64,000 nt of DNA from Mesaphorura yosii (GCA_009869945.1 WIXG01000022.1:124001-188000), one strand, 5' to 3'; positions 47,601 through 62,500 are shown, counted from the stretch's first letter. Notes: a model not told the origin generated them from the sequence alone. Numbers and translations: made by a program.

Positions 47601-50600
47601 CGATAGACTGAAATCAAATACAGAAGACTGAGCGAGCAGCAATGCAAACGAACTCGACTGAGTGGGACTGTGGAACTCGGTCGTCTGTCCGTGTTAAAAT
47701 CGGTGCCCAAGTATTTTGTTTACATACTTAGAATTGAACATTTGTCTTGTACATTGCATCGCAATTCCACACTTGCTCACATTTTATGGTTATGGTGTCA
47801 CGATCTCAATTAAATTGTATCTTGTTTAACCTCATCGCTCAGTCACGGATTAAAGTCACAATATTTGCGAATTATCCTGGCTTTCGTAAATACAAATAAA
47901 GTCATTTAAGTAACCAAAGTTCAAATGTATAAACTCATGTTAATTGGCATTTACATTGCGGTTCTGTCACGGAGTACGGACAATGCAGTACTGTAATGCA
48001 TGTACAATAAGCCAGTAAAGCCAGTGCTGCGTTTTCCCACCCTTTGCAACAGAGTTGCCGGCTTTCCGCTCACGATTTATGCGCTCGCTTGGACCTTATG
48101 ATTTCTTTCCTGCGTTCGAATCTAGTTCCATTGGGTCGAAGAACCGAACGCGCCTGTTATTGAGACTCACGCGATTTCAACTAGTTCCTGCTCGGTTCAG
48201 CATAAGCAAAGCGGACCGTGGCGCAGCGCAGAAATGATGTACTCTGATACCTTGTGCTATTGAGCAGTGCAATGCAGCATTAATGGATTGAATACTACAA
48301 TAACATTTATTTCGCTCGCAGTAAATAATAGCTTGTATTTTAACTGCACTTTTCGGGTTCCATTTCGCCGTCCGCGGGAGGTAATCTTTATTGCGGACTT
48401 GTAATCGCGGAGGCGAAGTTGTATTACGGTACGTAGTTATGCATCCAAAGCCGAAGAGACGAAACTGCACTGCTGCATAGAAAAATTCAAGTTGGCAACC
48501 GGCTACACGATGCATTTTCTTTGCGACCCGTGCCATCAATTTGCAAACATTGTAAAGCATTTGAGACTTTTTAATTCTGAGAAAAGAAATAAATTGACCA
48601 CTTACAATTTCAATAATATCAATTATTAAAGCCAAGAAACTGTAATTCCTCGCTTTGCTGATGTATTCAGCCTTAAATTGTTTAAATTGAATGTGAGCAA
48701 GACTTGTCGTGAGTCCTGACAGTCCTGGATATTCGATTTTAGAACACATTCGTAAGTGAGATCCCGTTGTCCCGCAAGGTTTAGCTTTGAAGAAGGACTT
48801 TCAACGGTATTTTGTTGGCATGACTTTGACACAGCGAAGTGACAGGATTGTGTCGTAATTTCATGTGCTTTTAACCTTGACTGGCCTTGAAACTGCACCG
48901 ATGCACTTTTTAAGTTTTATTACAGGCCTACTTTACAAAAGCTAAAAAGGTTCAACGAAACCATAAAAAGAACCTCGTAAAAAGGTCCTTAAACAAGGCC
49001 GGGTGCGCACTGCACAATGCATTGCATCTATTTTACGATTGTTATTGTATTGTGTAACCTACTCACTGCTCCCGCTTACAAGTTCAATGTGCACATAAAC
49101 ACTACTGAACGGAACGCAAAGGTACAGGCAGGACAGAGAACCGTAAGCTTTGGCTGCTGTGTTTTGTTTGAAAATTTTTACGGACTTTTAATGGGCTCGT
49201 AAAATGTAGGGTAAAGTCAAAACTAAAAGATAAAAGCTGCACAGTGCTTCCACTCGCTTGCAGCCACGAAGAGCCTTCTGCTATACGAAGACCGAGTAAT
49301 GCGAAGTGCAGTCTTGGTATTTTCGTACTTTTGCACGGTTGTGTGGCCATCCCGTTTTACCTGTTCGTGTGCAGTTAATTTTAATGGACTTGTCTATTTG
49401 CAGTTTGTGTAGTTTGCGTTGCGGTTGTGATCCACGCCTGCGCTCCGCATTAGCAATAACGCATTAAAATGTGAATGTGTCTTTTCATGTGGTGTAATAA
49501 ATAAATTCCAAAGTAAATTGAATCCCCGGTTTTTTATTGCCACTTTTCGAGAATTCTGATTTCGATTTCTTATTGAACTGTCCGTTCTTTGGTCCAAGCG
49601 CCAAAATGTGCGTTCCTGAAAGGAATCTTCTGTGGAGGCCGGCTCGCAATGCAATACAGAAATAGAAACGATACGAAAACTTTCTGCAGCCAATTTCATT
49701 CATAAGAAAACTATTGATGTCTTTTACATTATATCGTGTCTTCCAACACAGTACTGTACTGGGCAGTCTGTAGTCTGCACAGATCCCACGTAGCAGTCGT
49801 AATGGCATTGGCAATCTTTGACGTATTACTCTTTAAGGAGATTAAATAAGTTTGAAAGTTATTACTTTGATACATAAATCATATTCAGCAGGAAGGGCCA
49901 GGCAAAGTGAATATCTCTAATAATAGTTTTTCCATTAATCTGCGAATCACTGATTTATACTGTTACTGGGAAATTCTTCGCGGCCTGCAAAACGGCCGCG
50001 CATTGCTTCACTGGTCAACGCGGCTAATTTTGAATGCCACCAATCAGCCCATAAAGGTCAATTATGCAGAGTTAAAGGTTAAAGAAATGTGACAATAAAT
50101 ATCGAAATATTGACAATCATCGACTCACACTTTCTATAGCCTTGCACTGCGTTTGCAAAGTTAGCGCCGAAGAAGTAACTACAACAATTTGGAATATTTA
50201 TTCCGCGAATACATGAATTGTATGCACACACATTCAGCATTTGGGGTTGTGAATTGTAGGAAGTGTGAACTGTGAACAAACACAAGAATAAGAATCTGAG
50301 TCACAATAATTCAGGAGTTAGAAAGAATTCGTGTCCTTTCTTCTTGCTGCAACTCTTTCTATCTCCTTTCATCGTGTTCTTTCTCTTTCTTCGCTTAACC
50401 ACTGAATCGTTCACTCAGCACTAAAATTGCTGTACTGTGCCGTCGGAGTCGCGATGATATAGGCGAGATTCATCCTCGTGATAACTGTATTAATGGGCTA
50501 CGGCAATGAGATACGGCGACGGGCCATTGTTCATGTGTTTTACTTAATGGATCAATGTAGCGATTCTAAAACGTTGAGTAACTTTCTTTCACTGCTGCGC

Positions 50601-53440
50601 TAATTTGTATAAAACTTCAACGTCTCGCTGGCTCGGAAATGCAGTGCGGTGCAATGTTAAAAATTAATACAGAAGTTATATTCAGACGACCTTTCGTAAA
50701 TATGTGCTCATATTATATTACCGTAGCATGGAATAAAGCAGTAAGGCCTCGCTTGCGAGCTCACCCGCAATCGAAACGCGTCGTATTTCATTCCACAAAC
50801 AAAACATAAGAAAGAAATGTCATTAACACAACTTTTTATCATTTTAATTACCGAGTTTTTCTATGCCGGGTTTATTCTTAACGATGATGATGATTACTGC
50901 AGCGTGTACGGAGAGGATCGTATTAATTACCTTCCGCATTACAGCATTTGGAGTCCAGAAAGAAACTTTGATCTTACTTTGCTACCGTGTGGCCTTCCGC
51001 ACGATAATTTATTCAGTGGTCTTTGTTGTAGCCGTTAATGTTCTAATTCTATTTACGTGGATGTAATGTCATTTCTGTTCTTGATCGTGTGCTGCTATGA
51101 TTGTTTTTCCTCTTGTCTAATTAATGAAGTGCCTATGTGGCCATTTAGAACCGAAATATCCATCACGTTCTCCGTCGGTGATATAGAACTGACCATTTCA
51201 AGTGCCACTGTGCTCGAAGATTGTCAGTATTCTCATACTCCATGCGACTTCAGATGCTCTCTTATCAAATACAATCTCAATTTATTGTCACTTTATTCTC
51301 CCTTGCATCATTTCTGATCTTATCACAGCGATTTATTTCTGTGTCCCTGTGAATTATTCAACTAACAGCCACTGCGGTCATCGTTGAAATTTTACGCGGG
51401 CGATAATTCGTGCATTTTATGAACGCGCAGTCCAAGTACAGCCGCGACGATAACTTGAGCGTACCTCAATCAAAAGGAAATCACAAGCATAAATCACAAC
51501 TTAAGGAAAATAGGATCACAAAATAATACGCATGCATAGTTTCGAAATAAAAATCTGCCTACCGCTGCTAAGCATAATACAAAACTTTCTCCATATAACC
51601 TTTCTTTGCCTTGCCTTGCAGGATGATAATAATATGTTACACGAACCATTCACATTGCTGCGCTGCGTGGATGCATGAAGTATGAACAACTTTGTCGACT
51701 TTATTGTGTGTACTTGTACACTTGTTCTGAGCTTTTCCTTTTTCTTTCATCCGGAAATGGGATTCTTTCGCCAAGCACTGCTTCGTATTTATTTATGGCT
51801 CCAAGATTTGTTTCAGATATTTCTGGATCATGTGCTCCGTGGAATAGCGTCGAGACTGCGTCGCTGCGGTGTGTGAAATTGTTAACTTAGGGAGCATGGA
51901 ACACTTTCAATTAGGGAATTGTATTGCGCATTGAATTACTTTAGTAGTCGGTGACATGGGTGCAACATGTTTTCGTGTACTACGTCTCAGACCCATCGTG
52001 ACAAACACCAGACTCAAATTAATTGGATTGAAACCGAGTTCGCAAGAGTAAGTCCGTGGACCACTCGACCACCAGATTTGAGCACCTTGTATATTGCATT
52101 AGCATTTTAGTACAACACTATAATTAAATGTAACATGGATTTACAGATTGTTGTGCGAGTATTCAATTGACTTCTAATCAGGGTGTCGCGACCATTAAAG
52201 CCCCACCGCATTGAAATACGGCAAGCGAAGGGTATGAACCCATTTGATAAATGAAGTAGTGGGTGAGTTAAGAGGCAAGGCAGTTCAGTTTCTCGAACCA
52301 CACCGCTGGCGTTTCTCTTAAAGGAGTTTGCACTGTACATGCGTGAAGTGAATTCTGAATAAATTAGTCTCAGTGAACAATTAAGACAAGATAAGTGTGT
52401 CCCCAAAGAGAATCGAATGTGCCGGACTTAATGCCCAAATTATGATAAATAGCTACTCGGCAAAAGAGCTACCACATTACTTCGGTTGTCAAGTAATAAA
52501 GCACAGACAATGCGCGCCGTCTTAGCCACCGTTTACGTCACTTACTTTGCCTCTTTCGAATACATCTAACGCTAAGTTGTGACGCTTTTTGCAACTGTTC
52601 TAATTATGAGTAATTAATTCATTATGGCAATTTTTCATTTATTATTGCATCTGCCTCTGTCTCAAGTTCAAAACTGCGTAATCCATCATTCATTACTTTT
52701 ATGTTCCCGGGATTTGATATTTGTACAAATCTGCTATCCGGCAACGGCTGTATAAAGAATTGGCTTCTTTGATCATCAGTCGTTATAACCAGATTCTAGT
52801 AATATCACGTTGGCGTTGTGCGTTGCATGTTCGTGTCATGGATCTATTACCGTATGTTTTTGCGTGGATGGACGCCGAAATTACATGTACAAAACACAGT
52901 TCGCAAGTTATTATGCTCCAAGTTCCCCCCGTTCCGATACCGAACGAACTTGTTTACTTCTCTTTGCTGTGCATTGCATGCACTACGGGACATTGGAGTG
53001 AGTTTGAGCAAATCGAATCAAGAAAACTTATTAAGAAGTAGCCAACGTTTCGAACTTTATCGTGAGAAATTTCACCATCATTTACACCTGTAATAAGCGC
53101 TGGTAACATGTTACTCCTGGACTTTTGTTCAGCTGACCACTGACACAACTCAAAACTCATCAACCATCATGATTCCGTGACGCAATCCAAGCACAACCAA
53201 GAAGCCTTTAACGAACTACAGTTCAGTTCAAAAAACGTTGAACTGTTACAAGTTTATGCATCCCGAAACTGTGTGCGCACAACTAAGCCATCGCTTGCGT
53301 TTCTTGGCACTTTTGCATTATTAGTGTTTAAGCCTGGACAATAACCGCGTAACAATGCAGAACACCGGGCGACGAAAGAGGCATCTGCATCGTGCGGCTG
53401 GAAGTTTCAGCTCCAGGAAAGGAAAACGCCTTTAGTACAC
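44601..53440 (+). other. Ubx: Ubx intron 1, first part
   Basis: Intronic by inference: no homeobox exon appears before the window ends. Repeated GTCGTAAAGTTAA words occur at 46702-46714 and 46745-46757. A 190-codon ATG-started minus-strand frame (48177-48749) has no domain I recognise. Two short + strand frames with hydrophobic starts (49017-49202, 50817-51038) are also present. No transposon or RNA gene supported. Confidence 0.75.
46589..46757. promoter_or_regulatory. Intronic repeat of TCGTAAA (Abd-B/Caudal-type) sites
   Basis: TCGTAAA at 46589-46595, then an identical 13-bp GTCGTAAAGTTAA at 46702-46714 and 46745-46757 (43 bp apart, about four helical turns). The core is the complement of TTTACGA, bound by Abd-B/Cdx-class homeodomains. 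It could be an intronic enhancer with same-face sites. Motif-based only. Confidence 0.3.
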
Positions 53441-53575
53441 CTAGTGGGAGAGAGCACACTCAGTTGAGCGAAGACAACGATCGTTCCTCCTAACTTGGCT
53501 TGGGTTCTGTCGTACTTTGTCTCTGGAGAGAAAGAACCAGCCAGAGAGCGAGCTGTTGGAGAGAGCTCTGCCCTG
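53441..53575. promoter_or_regulatory. Dense GAGAG cluster (GAGA-factor type)
   Basis: Four GAGAG-containing words fall in about 125 bp: GGGAGAGAG (53446-53454), GGAGAGAA (about 53525), CAGAGAGCGAG (about 53542) and GGAGAGAGCTCT (about 53558). This is the densest GAGA-type cluster I noticed in the window. Known: GAGA factor clusters mark promoters and Polycomb/Trithorax elements, including one in the fly Ubx intron (bx). Inference: a candidate intronic PRE/TRE or open-chromatin element. Confidence 0.4.
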
Positions 53576-56500
53576 TGTTCTGTGCAGAGTATTTCTCCTG
53601 AAACTTCATTGTACGCATGGCTCTGGCTCTCCATGCATAGATCCTGCTGAGTTCCAGCCCTTCTCCGAACACTCACCCGAGCTTCAGCCGAATGCATTCT
53701 TCGCATGGAGTACTCTCACACCAGTAATGGCAGGCTAGCAGAAGAAGAATGGGGAACTTTGTTCCAGGCACATGGCACTCATTTCTTTACACTCACGGTG
53801 TCTCGTTGCATGTGTAAAATTTAACTACTTTTTAAAGATGTGAGAAAACATTATGACGGTGCGAGTAAGTGTGCGACCATATAATTATATTATAGCTTTT
53901 ATTTATCTGCTTCTTAATGGTTAACGACATGTGTAGCTGTAAAATAATATTTAATGCCCACGTACGCGTAGGCTCCTCAGCAGTTCAACTGTCCGTGCAT
54001 TTTAATTATGCTGTAACAACTTTATGTTACCAGCCTGGCAACCACTTGTAATCTTTAGTGGGTAATAAAAGGGGTCGTAAAACTTGATACAGTATTTATG
54101 TACCTGAAGTACCTTTCCTTCATTGCATACGCCGAAGGTGTAATACTTAAGCCAGCCAGCATCGGGCAAATGAGGTCTCATTTGTCTTGCCATTGCCATA
54201 TTTTGGACAAGCGAATTTGTTCGTAATTCACGCGAGCTCTTTCGAAATCTTAGCAAAGTTTGAATACACGCTTTGGTGGTCCAAGCTTTAATGCATTCTG
54301 CTGCCCAAACCCGAAGGTGTTTGAATTACAATGGCTTCATTTTTTCAATCGTACCAATTTAAATCCAATAATGTTACACCATATTGGCCGTGTGGTGTGC
54401 CGTTGGTCCTGGTCTTGGCATTGGCTCCCAAATTATAGGCCCATAAAATACTAATTTGCAAACAAGTTCATGAACCTCGTTCTCTCATGTTTCAGACTCA
54501 CCATCCTGTCGTTATCGTTAGTAAATTATGTAGATTTAATACAACGTCTCCGGCTTGTTCAGTTTTTTCTTGTATGAATAAATAATGAGTCTGCTCTGCA
54601 CGAGAATGTTCGTAATAATTCGTACGTGAAGCCGGCCATACTATCTTGTCCTGATACAATGTTGAGAAAACTCGTCTCTGCATTTTTTGTTTCTGGTTAT
54701 ATATTTTTTTCAAACGCTGAAATCAAATTCAAGTTTTTCGCTTCGTAATCTTGTATCTTGAGCCAAGGTGCGTCTTTGCCTTGCAGCATTGAAAAATTTA
54801 GCTTTTGAGCATTGCAGTATGGCATACGAAAACAAGAGAATCTTTCTGGATATGGTATAAGAGAAGGGGAAATGGAAACAGAGTTTTCGAGTCGTCATTA
54901 TTCCATTGTGTATCTATAACCTTGATAAAGCAGAAATAAGAATGCGAACTCCCTCCAAAATTTAAGAGCAACATCACACTGATAATTACTTTTTTTTAAT
55001 TGAGCACCAGGGACAAATCATTCGCATCGAGTCAAAACGATTGAACGGCCCATGGGCGATATTTTCATTTTTCATGTCTCGGTCTCACCGTGATGCCAGA
55101 AATGCAAACCGAATCATGCAAGGCCTGCCTGCATGTGCATAAATTGCGTACTTGATCTTCATCTATTCAAACTGCACGCGTGCATTTTTTGAATTAAAAA
55201 CTGCACGTTTTTCTAATTAAATAGAAATATGGAATTTTCAATTAAAATTCTTAAGACCTTCCATCTGTTACAAAGCTCGAGTTGATCTCTCTACCACTTC
55301 ATTCATATGTCGAAGTCTGACGTGTTACTTTAATTACAAAGCACGCAGGCGTGCAGACAACAATCTACAGTCCTTGAATTTCGATTTGGCTTCCCATTTA
55401 TCCACAAAGAATTCTAATACCATTTACAGTACGGAGACCGAGAAAATTGGAAATGTCGCAAACATTTCCAATTCTACCTGGTCCTCAACCAGGCATAAAA
55501 TCACCTGATAACACTTGAGTTATTGCACTCTCTTACGTTCTCCGAAGAGGCGCGCATGCAATGCAAATGTAAAATCTGCCTCAGTTTTGTCCTGCAGCAA
55601 GAACAGCAGAGCAGGCAACAAAACCACACATTATGAGAAACCGGCTTCCCGTGCGCTCTAAATCTCCTCAATTCTAATTTGGCACTAAATTCTCATCCTG
55701 CCATTGGTACCCTTTCGTGAGCTAAGCCTAGCTTATAAATTCTTCGTACGTATGGAGCCTCACATCTCACGTGTTCTGCGCCTTCGCCCTTTCTCGCATT
55801 GCTCCCGAGCTCATAATTTGTAATACATATAAAGCACGTATATTTGGCAAAATGAAATAAAGACAAAAGAAAAGTAAACCTGAATTTATGGCTTTGCTGG
55901 TTCGCTTTCATTTATTTCCTGTTCCCTAGCCTTATTTGCCTTCGCGCTGTGAGCTGCGTGTGCCTGCCATACGTACAAACTCAGGCTGCTCGTAGTGGTA
56001 ATAATGTAAAATATATCACGAAAGCTTTTCTTCGTACTTTTCTCCTACCTTCTTAGATTATGATTTATCGGACATTTTTCTATAAAGTCATGAAAATCGT
56101 GAATTTTTCATTTTCATGGTGCAGCAGCAGCACAATGCGAAAGCTCGTTCTCCTACCAGAACTCTCTCTTGGCTAAGGAAATATGAAATTATGATCGCAG
56201 GGCAAGATGAAGGTGTGCTTGTGCTTTATAATGGCGATAAACCAACAGCCGCATTGCGCAGCCGTTTGCATTCCAGTTCGTACTCCTGCTAGTACGTAAT
56301 TCGTTACGTAGCGTAGGTTGTGAACGGGAAAGGAATGCAGTCGAATGAATGAGATGTCTTACCTGAGAATTAGGATCCAATTAAATCCTGTTCAATCGAT
56401 TGTTCCAAGCGCGTGCAAAAATGATCACTTCTATTTCACCGTCAATAATTTTATTCACGACTCAAACACAAGTGCCGAGATAAATACAATTGACTTCTCA

Positions 56501-59500
56501 AACAAAAGACTTAACCAACTTAACATTCGAATGCAACTGAACTTAAAAGATGTTTCACGTTGCTCGGCCAAATGACAAATACTGGTCGTTACAAATTCTT
56601 CGTCAGATATTCATCTTGACCACCATTAACTTCAATGGAAGATGGAAAAGTGGAAGCAGTTTATGACAATGGCAAGCAATAACTGTAATTCTAATGCGGT
56701 GGTTCTAATAAGTCTAAGGTCTAGCATGCAGCTTTACAACTGATCATTCAAAGATTGGGTTAAGTATAGCAATAGCAAGCATTTACAACGTGTAAATGCA
56801 GCCGACCACCGGTGCTTGGCCATCCTTTTGTGTCCAGCGACCCAGCTCCGTACTTGGCTTGGTTATTGTCATGAATCTATAAAAAGAAATTCCTTGCTGT
56901 AGCACGTAAAGACTGAGAAAGGGATAAAAAGAGTGATGTGCTTAGTTGAAATTGTTAAAAAAAGTTTTATTGGCCTAAATTGCGGGATTCGTATTGCATC
57001 ATTGTGAAGACGGATTGAATGACAGGCTACAATAAAAAAAGGTTCGACTTAACCTGAAAGTCCAGTTAACTAAAAATAGTTCAGTTACTTTTTACAACCA
57101 AGTCCCGAACCGCTGCTGGTTTTATGATGTCTTTCCTTTGAAGTTTTTTAAAGGCCCTTTTAGAATTGACCTTCACTTTTTTTACCTTCGTTCGACTCTA
57201 CATTTAAGAAGGTCTTGCGTAACCAGAAGGCTTAGTTTATAAATAGAGTACCTTGTGAAAGACTAAAACCAAGAGCAGGTTTAGCCCCAGTTCAAGGTTC
57301 CTTGAGTATTTCCATCCTGTCCCTTTGCTTTACTGTTGTCTGCATCCTGGGTCGACCAAAGGGCTTCCAATCACTTGCATTGCTTCATTGCTTGTAACAA
57401 TAAAATGTGTGGTGCAAGGCTCCAAAATCGTAATGGAAGGGTGTAGTGATTGTGTACGTGTCTCGGGTCTTCTTTCTCCAATGCAATGGGATGATCATCA
57501 TCTTCCGTGGTTTAGTAATGGCCGCCATTCCAAAAAACAGATTCGTGTGTCTCGTGCATCTGTTAATAAACAAATTAAACAAGTACACAAATACTGTGAT
57601 AATTAACATTGTGCTCCATTCATATTCATATCGCATATTTTGAATACATGACGTGTAATCTCGCACGCACTTGCGAGAGGATCGAACAAATTGGAAGGAC
57701 GAAACGGAAACGGTAAATCCAAAATTAGGTTTAAGGGCTCAGTAAATAGGAATCACACTCTTCCACGCTGCCCCGTAAAATTCACTCATAAATATCCGGA
57801 GAACAAGAAAATAAGCATGCAAAATACAATTAAGAATAAATACACATTACACTTTACTGGCTGGAAAGTTATCACTGGCTGTGTCCTTCGCTTTGCAAAA
57901 CTTTTCCCGAAAAAACTTTATATCTGTTAATACAGTACATTATTCGACCAACATTATTTGTAACGTAAATTCGAGTCAATTTATTGCACCAAACTCGGGC
58001 TGCATGGGTTCCAAGTCTCAGCGCTCGCTGGTGGCAGCCATGCCCGTGGCTCGGGCTTGCAACCCAAAAAATATAAATTACGAGGAAAGTTTCCTTTTCT
58101 ATACAAAGTTAAAATTACGACATGGCTAGAAAGGATTTGCGTATAATAATTTTTGAAGACCAAAACTTTAATTTGGTTTCATAAACAACGGGACAGCCAC
58201 AGCGTAAGGCGGAGGTCTCTTCTGTGCGGTGCGGCGCGCCAACCAGACCAGCATGGCCGTCGCATAGCGATATTAATATAGGAATAATTTATGAGTGGAT
58301 AGAGGCCTAATTTATGACATGGAGACTCGTTTTAATTACAACAGCACAAAGCTACATAAACAAGCCACGCTCCACGTGACTGTCCTGGCAAGGTGCATAA
58401 ATTTCATACTCGGAGCCTTGTGCATGGCAAATAGCTTGGAGAGACGACAAAGACACTCTGCACTGTACGTAATGCAGAATGCAGCATGTTCGAAGAAGAA
58501 ATACGAGATCGCTTATCGCTTACGTGATGTTCATTGTTAGTGGTTGACTTGGTATTGTAATCTAGGTAGCAATTGGCCAACAGAAGAGAACAGGTTTCTT
58601 CTGCGAATGGCCGTGATGATAAAATGGTGATAGTAAAAGTGCGTGAAGAGCAATAAAAGACGGAACAACCGTTCACATGTGCATGTAGAAGAAATGTGTG
58701 TGTAAACCTAAGCCAATATTCAATGTTCAATTTAATTGATGTACTCCAAGCTACAAACTTTAACTTACTGCAGCTCTGCTTCCCGTATTAAGATATAATT
58801 TCGTGTGTAGACTTAAGCTTGTTCGATTTCTTCAATACATTTTGGCGGAACATAAAACCCGAGTATGAAAATTTAGCAATGAAATGTGTGCTGGACTTGA
58901 ATATTTCTTTTCTTTTGCTCAAACAAATATGTTTTATAATGCTCAAGTAGGATGCGGAAAGTACAAAGTTTCTGATGCCGGGCCCACCGATCAATGCTTA
59001 GGCTTAGCAGAGTTCCAGCACGAGCCTGGAACTTCCTTTTTCTTACTTGCAGTCTTTAACATGTATAGAACCGCACAACACTTAAGCGAGTGCGAGTGGA
59101 GGCATGTGCAAGCTCCTCTAAGGAGCCAAGCAGCGACGAATGAATAGGCCGGGAGCATCATCTCTTACATTATGCGCATGCTACAAAGAAATTTGTGACT
59201 GATTTATTATGGGCAACAACGCAAAAGAAGGTACACCATCTAAAACTGGAACTTAATGGGAAATGGCGAGCGCTTCCATTTGCGAAGTGTATCAAGCGAA
59301 TTTCTAAGCGTGTCTTGCGTGAAAACTTAAATTCTTCTGATACTACAATTGCTGGTATCAAATCTTGAATTATTTCAACACAATTGCTCAGTACTACTCA
59401 ATGTATCTAAGAGAGAATATTGGTTGTATAAGCATTGCGAGTTTCCGTCTGCAATAAAAATTACCTACAGCGGTCTTTGCACTTAGCATGTTGGTGTTTC

Positions 59501-62500
59501 GAACTTGAGTTTCCTATGTCCCTTGCTTGTCTCTTTTTTCCATAAACGCGTCTTATAATGGTGGCATAGGAGTTTGTATTTAATTATATCGTACGAGATC
59601 GGTACTGCACCCATGAGATCAATGTCGCCATTATTACTTTGTCCTGTACACCTTCTCGTACAGAATGGTAGTACTATTTCTAAGGTCTGTTTTTCCTGAA
59701 TGGTCCTACCGCTTGAAGATGCTGAGCTCGTTGTCATCATTCGTACTGCTACATGTTGTCTAGCTGCTAAAAATGAGACACGATTGGCGTATTGCACTCT
59801 GGATTTTTGACAGAATAGTTTTTGATCATTGCTTCGTGGATGAAGGTATTTTCCCATTTAAAATTATTCATGAAAGCACACAACGATTTCAATAATGAAA
59901 CACGAAGAGCGCCGGACCCGTAGAATAGAAAAATTTTGCATGAACGTTGAGGGCATGGGCACGTGCAGTCCATCCTGCCATTCGGCCTCACATGGAACTT
60001 GAGCAACTTTTCATTTCTGCAGCTTGAAGTAAGCCCAGAGACGGGCCGAAGAAAATCGATTCCGTAGTTCTACATTCATTTCCATTGTGCCATTGTGTAA
60101 GTTCCAGAGAAAGCGATGCGTGGAGTCCTATTTTATTCGATTCGTGTATCATTGAACCGAGTGAACTCATACGCCCACACTTTGCATGATAAAACAGTAC
60201 AGTACCAGAGCGAAAACTTGCTGGAATATTTTGAAATTTAAATGAATGCGGCTCGAGGCAAGGGACATGTGCGAGGTAAATTGAAATTTCGGAATTTCAA
60301 ATTCAATCATCTTGCCTTTTTATGCAGTGCTGTCGGGTGGCAATGTTTTGTGGTATCAAAATCAACTGAAGCAACTGCATTTGTCAGTAAACATCAGAAA
60401 ATAAGCTTATAGCTGGTTATTCTCAGTAATGCATAATTTTAGTCCTCGCTGTTTGAATTCGTGAGTAATTGCGCGCGTTCATTGCTATTCTCACACCTAC
60501 CCCAGCAATTAATTTGCAATTCCGCTCATGACTCCGACGTCTAGTTCCTGTTGCTACTTTTCTGCAAAATAATGTCGCCCTTACATTTCCTAGAAAATGT
60601 TTTTAATTATGTATTCGTACCTCCTCGTTCTACTTTTTTGCGTGCGCAGAACTTTGCATTTCATTTTAATTTTTGGGTACAAAATAAGAGATTACATTTC
60701 AAATTCAGTTGTGAAGTATATAATTTATTTTCTGTAAGGCAAATGAGCGCCGCACGTAATATGCGTAGCGAAGTCACGTCTTGTTACGTGCCCAAAGTCC
60801 CTGCTTAGACTTTAGCCTGGCAGACCCTGCCTACTTTTTGCTTAGTATTTGTATGCAAAACCCGAAGGAGAGAAAACAAGGAAACTAAAAAGAAAAAAGC
60901 AATTTTCAGATTGCAGCCCAACAAATCACGCTGACTACTAATCCATATTTGTAGCATACGTGCACGGAACGCTTGCTACCTCGTTCTAACCAGGAGCACA
61001 ATATTTCCCTCTCGTAATTCTTTTCTTAGAAACTTAAAACAAATACAAAGAAAAATTATTAGGCTTTACCCTCGACTCGGTTCCATTAATATGGTAAATA
61101 TTGCACCCAGCCTTTGCGTTGCGTGCTGCATATACAGTAAGTACACTTAATCTTACTAATGATCAAACTCGCGCGTTCTTGTCTCATTGTTTTGAGAAAA
61201 GAATGAGACTTTTTCGCTGTATTTGTTTACTTCGCCTCGCAATGTGCGCAATTTTGTCAAAATTACATTAAGCGCAGGATTTTTGAAATGGTAATAACAC
61301 GAATGGCGGCGCGTCAATAGAACTTGTGGTTAAAGTAACGATGGGAAAGGCGCATACGTGCCTAGGAAATTGAAATGTCTTAATTTCTGACTTTTGAATG
61401 AAAAGTGCGCTTCTCGGGTCGAATTAAGAAATTAAGTTGTTAGATGAACAATAATGTAATTATAATTTAATGTATTTGACCAGTTAGGACCGGACATAAC
61501 AAAGTCGTTCTCTTTTTTCCAATTTGAAGGTCCCTTCATTTTACTCATTGTAATTGCCAATTATGACGGTTATAAAATCGCAATAGTGTCCGAATTAATA
61601 ACAATCAAGAGCATACAAGTTGGTTCACGGTTTCTCAGTGATTTCTTGACAAGCAAAATGCTAATTAAACTCGTTCGCTCAGCAGAAGCGCAAAAGGCAA
61701 ATTAATGTCGCTGGTAGCTTGCAATTTCATTGGTAGCGGACGCGAAGAAGAAATTACGTTTCACTCAATAATTTAAACCCCTCTTTCTGCCGTGAAAACT
61801 TATCATTGACCATTCCTTCTCTGCCACTGTCGCTGCTCTGTTAAGAACACACGGACTCACAAAACTCGTTTCGCGTGTAAAATAATCATTTTACCGATTT
61901 TATGTTTTATGAAACCACATTATAATAACAAGGAGCCACAAGTATTCGTATTTGTTTTACGACCTCGTAATGATAGCGCATAAAATGCGTGAATTATGTG
62001 TTTCGTTCAACAAGCCATTATTATGACAATGGCAAGACTTTAGCGTGTTGCTTTTATTGTGTTACGTCGTCCTCTTTGCTCTTTGCCTGGAGTTTCATAA
62101 TTTTGGATTTTAGTTGAGCGGAATTTTTGCAAGAGCGTAAGGACTAGAAACTAGCGCGACTAGAATATGAAAATAATTCCTAGTTCCAATTTGAACCAGA
62201 TGAGACTTGCTTATGGCTGAGCCAAGCAACGATTTCGCTGGCTGGGCTGAATGAATCGGCGAGAGAGGTACGCATATGTGCAAAATGAATGTGAGCTGAA
62301 AGTAGAAACTAGAAAACTAGAATCCAGTAGAAACTAGAGACGAAATGAACGAGTTTCTGTCTAAATGAGAATTTATAGACTGCAACGCTAGCGTTATAAG
62401 ATGCGATAAATCTCTCATTCGGATAACTACATCCTTCGTCCCATCGTTTGGAAACCAGAGCAAGGAAGGCGAGGTATTTCTTCTCTTTCTTTCGAAATTC

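Noticed and set aside
49017..49202. 61-codon + frame with signal-peptide-like start
   Set aside because: The hydrophobic start is attractive (possible cleavage after APA), but there is no TATA/initiator and no nearby AATAAA. Short hydrophobic frames are expected in AT-rich DNA.
50817..51038. 73-codon + frame with hydrophobic start and acidic DDDD stretch
   Set aside because: No supporting promoter, poly(A) signal or known family. It overlaps other open frames.
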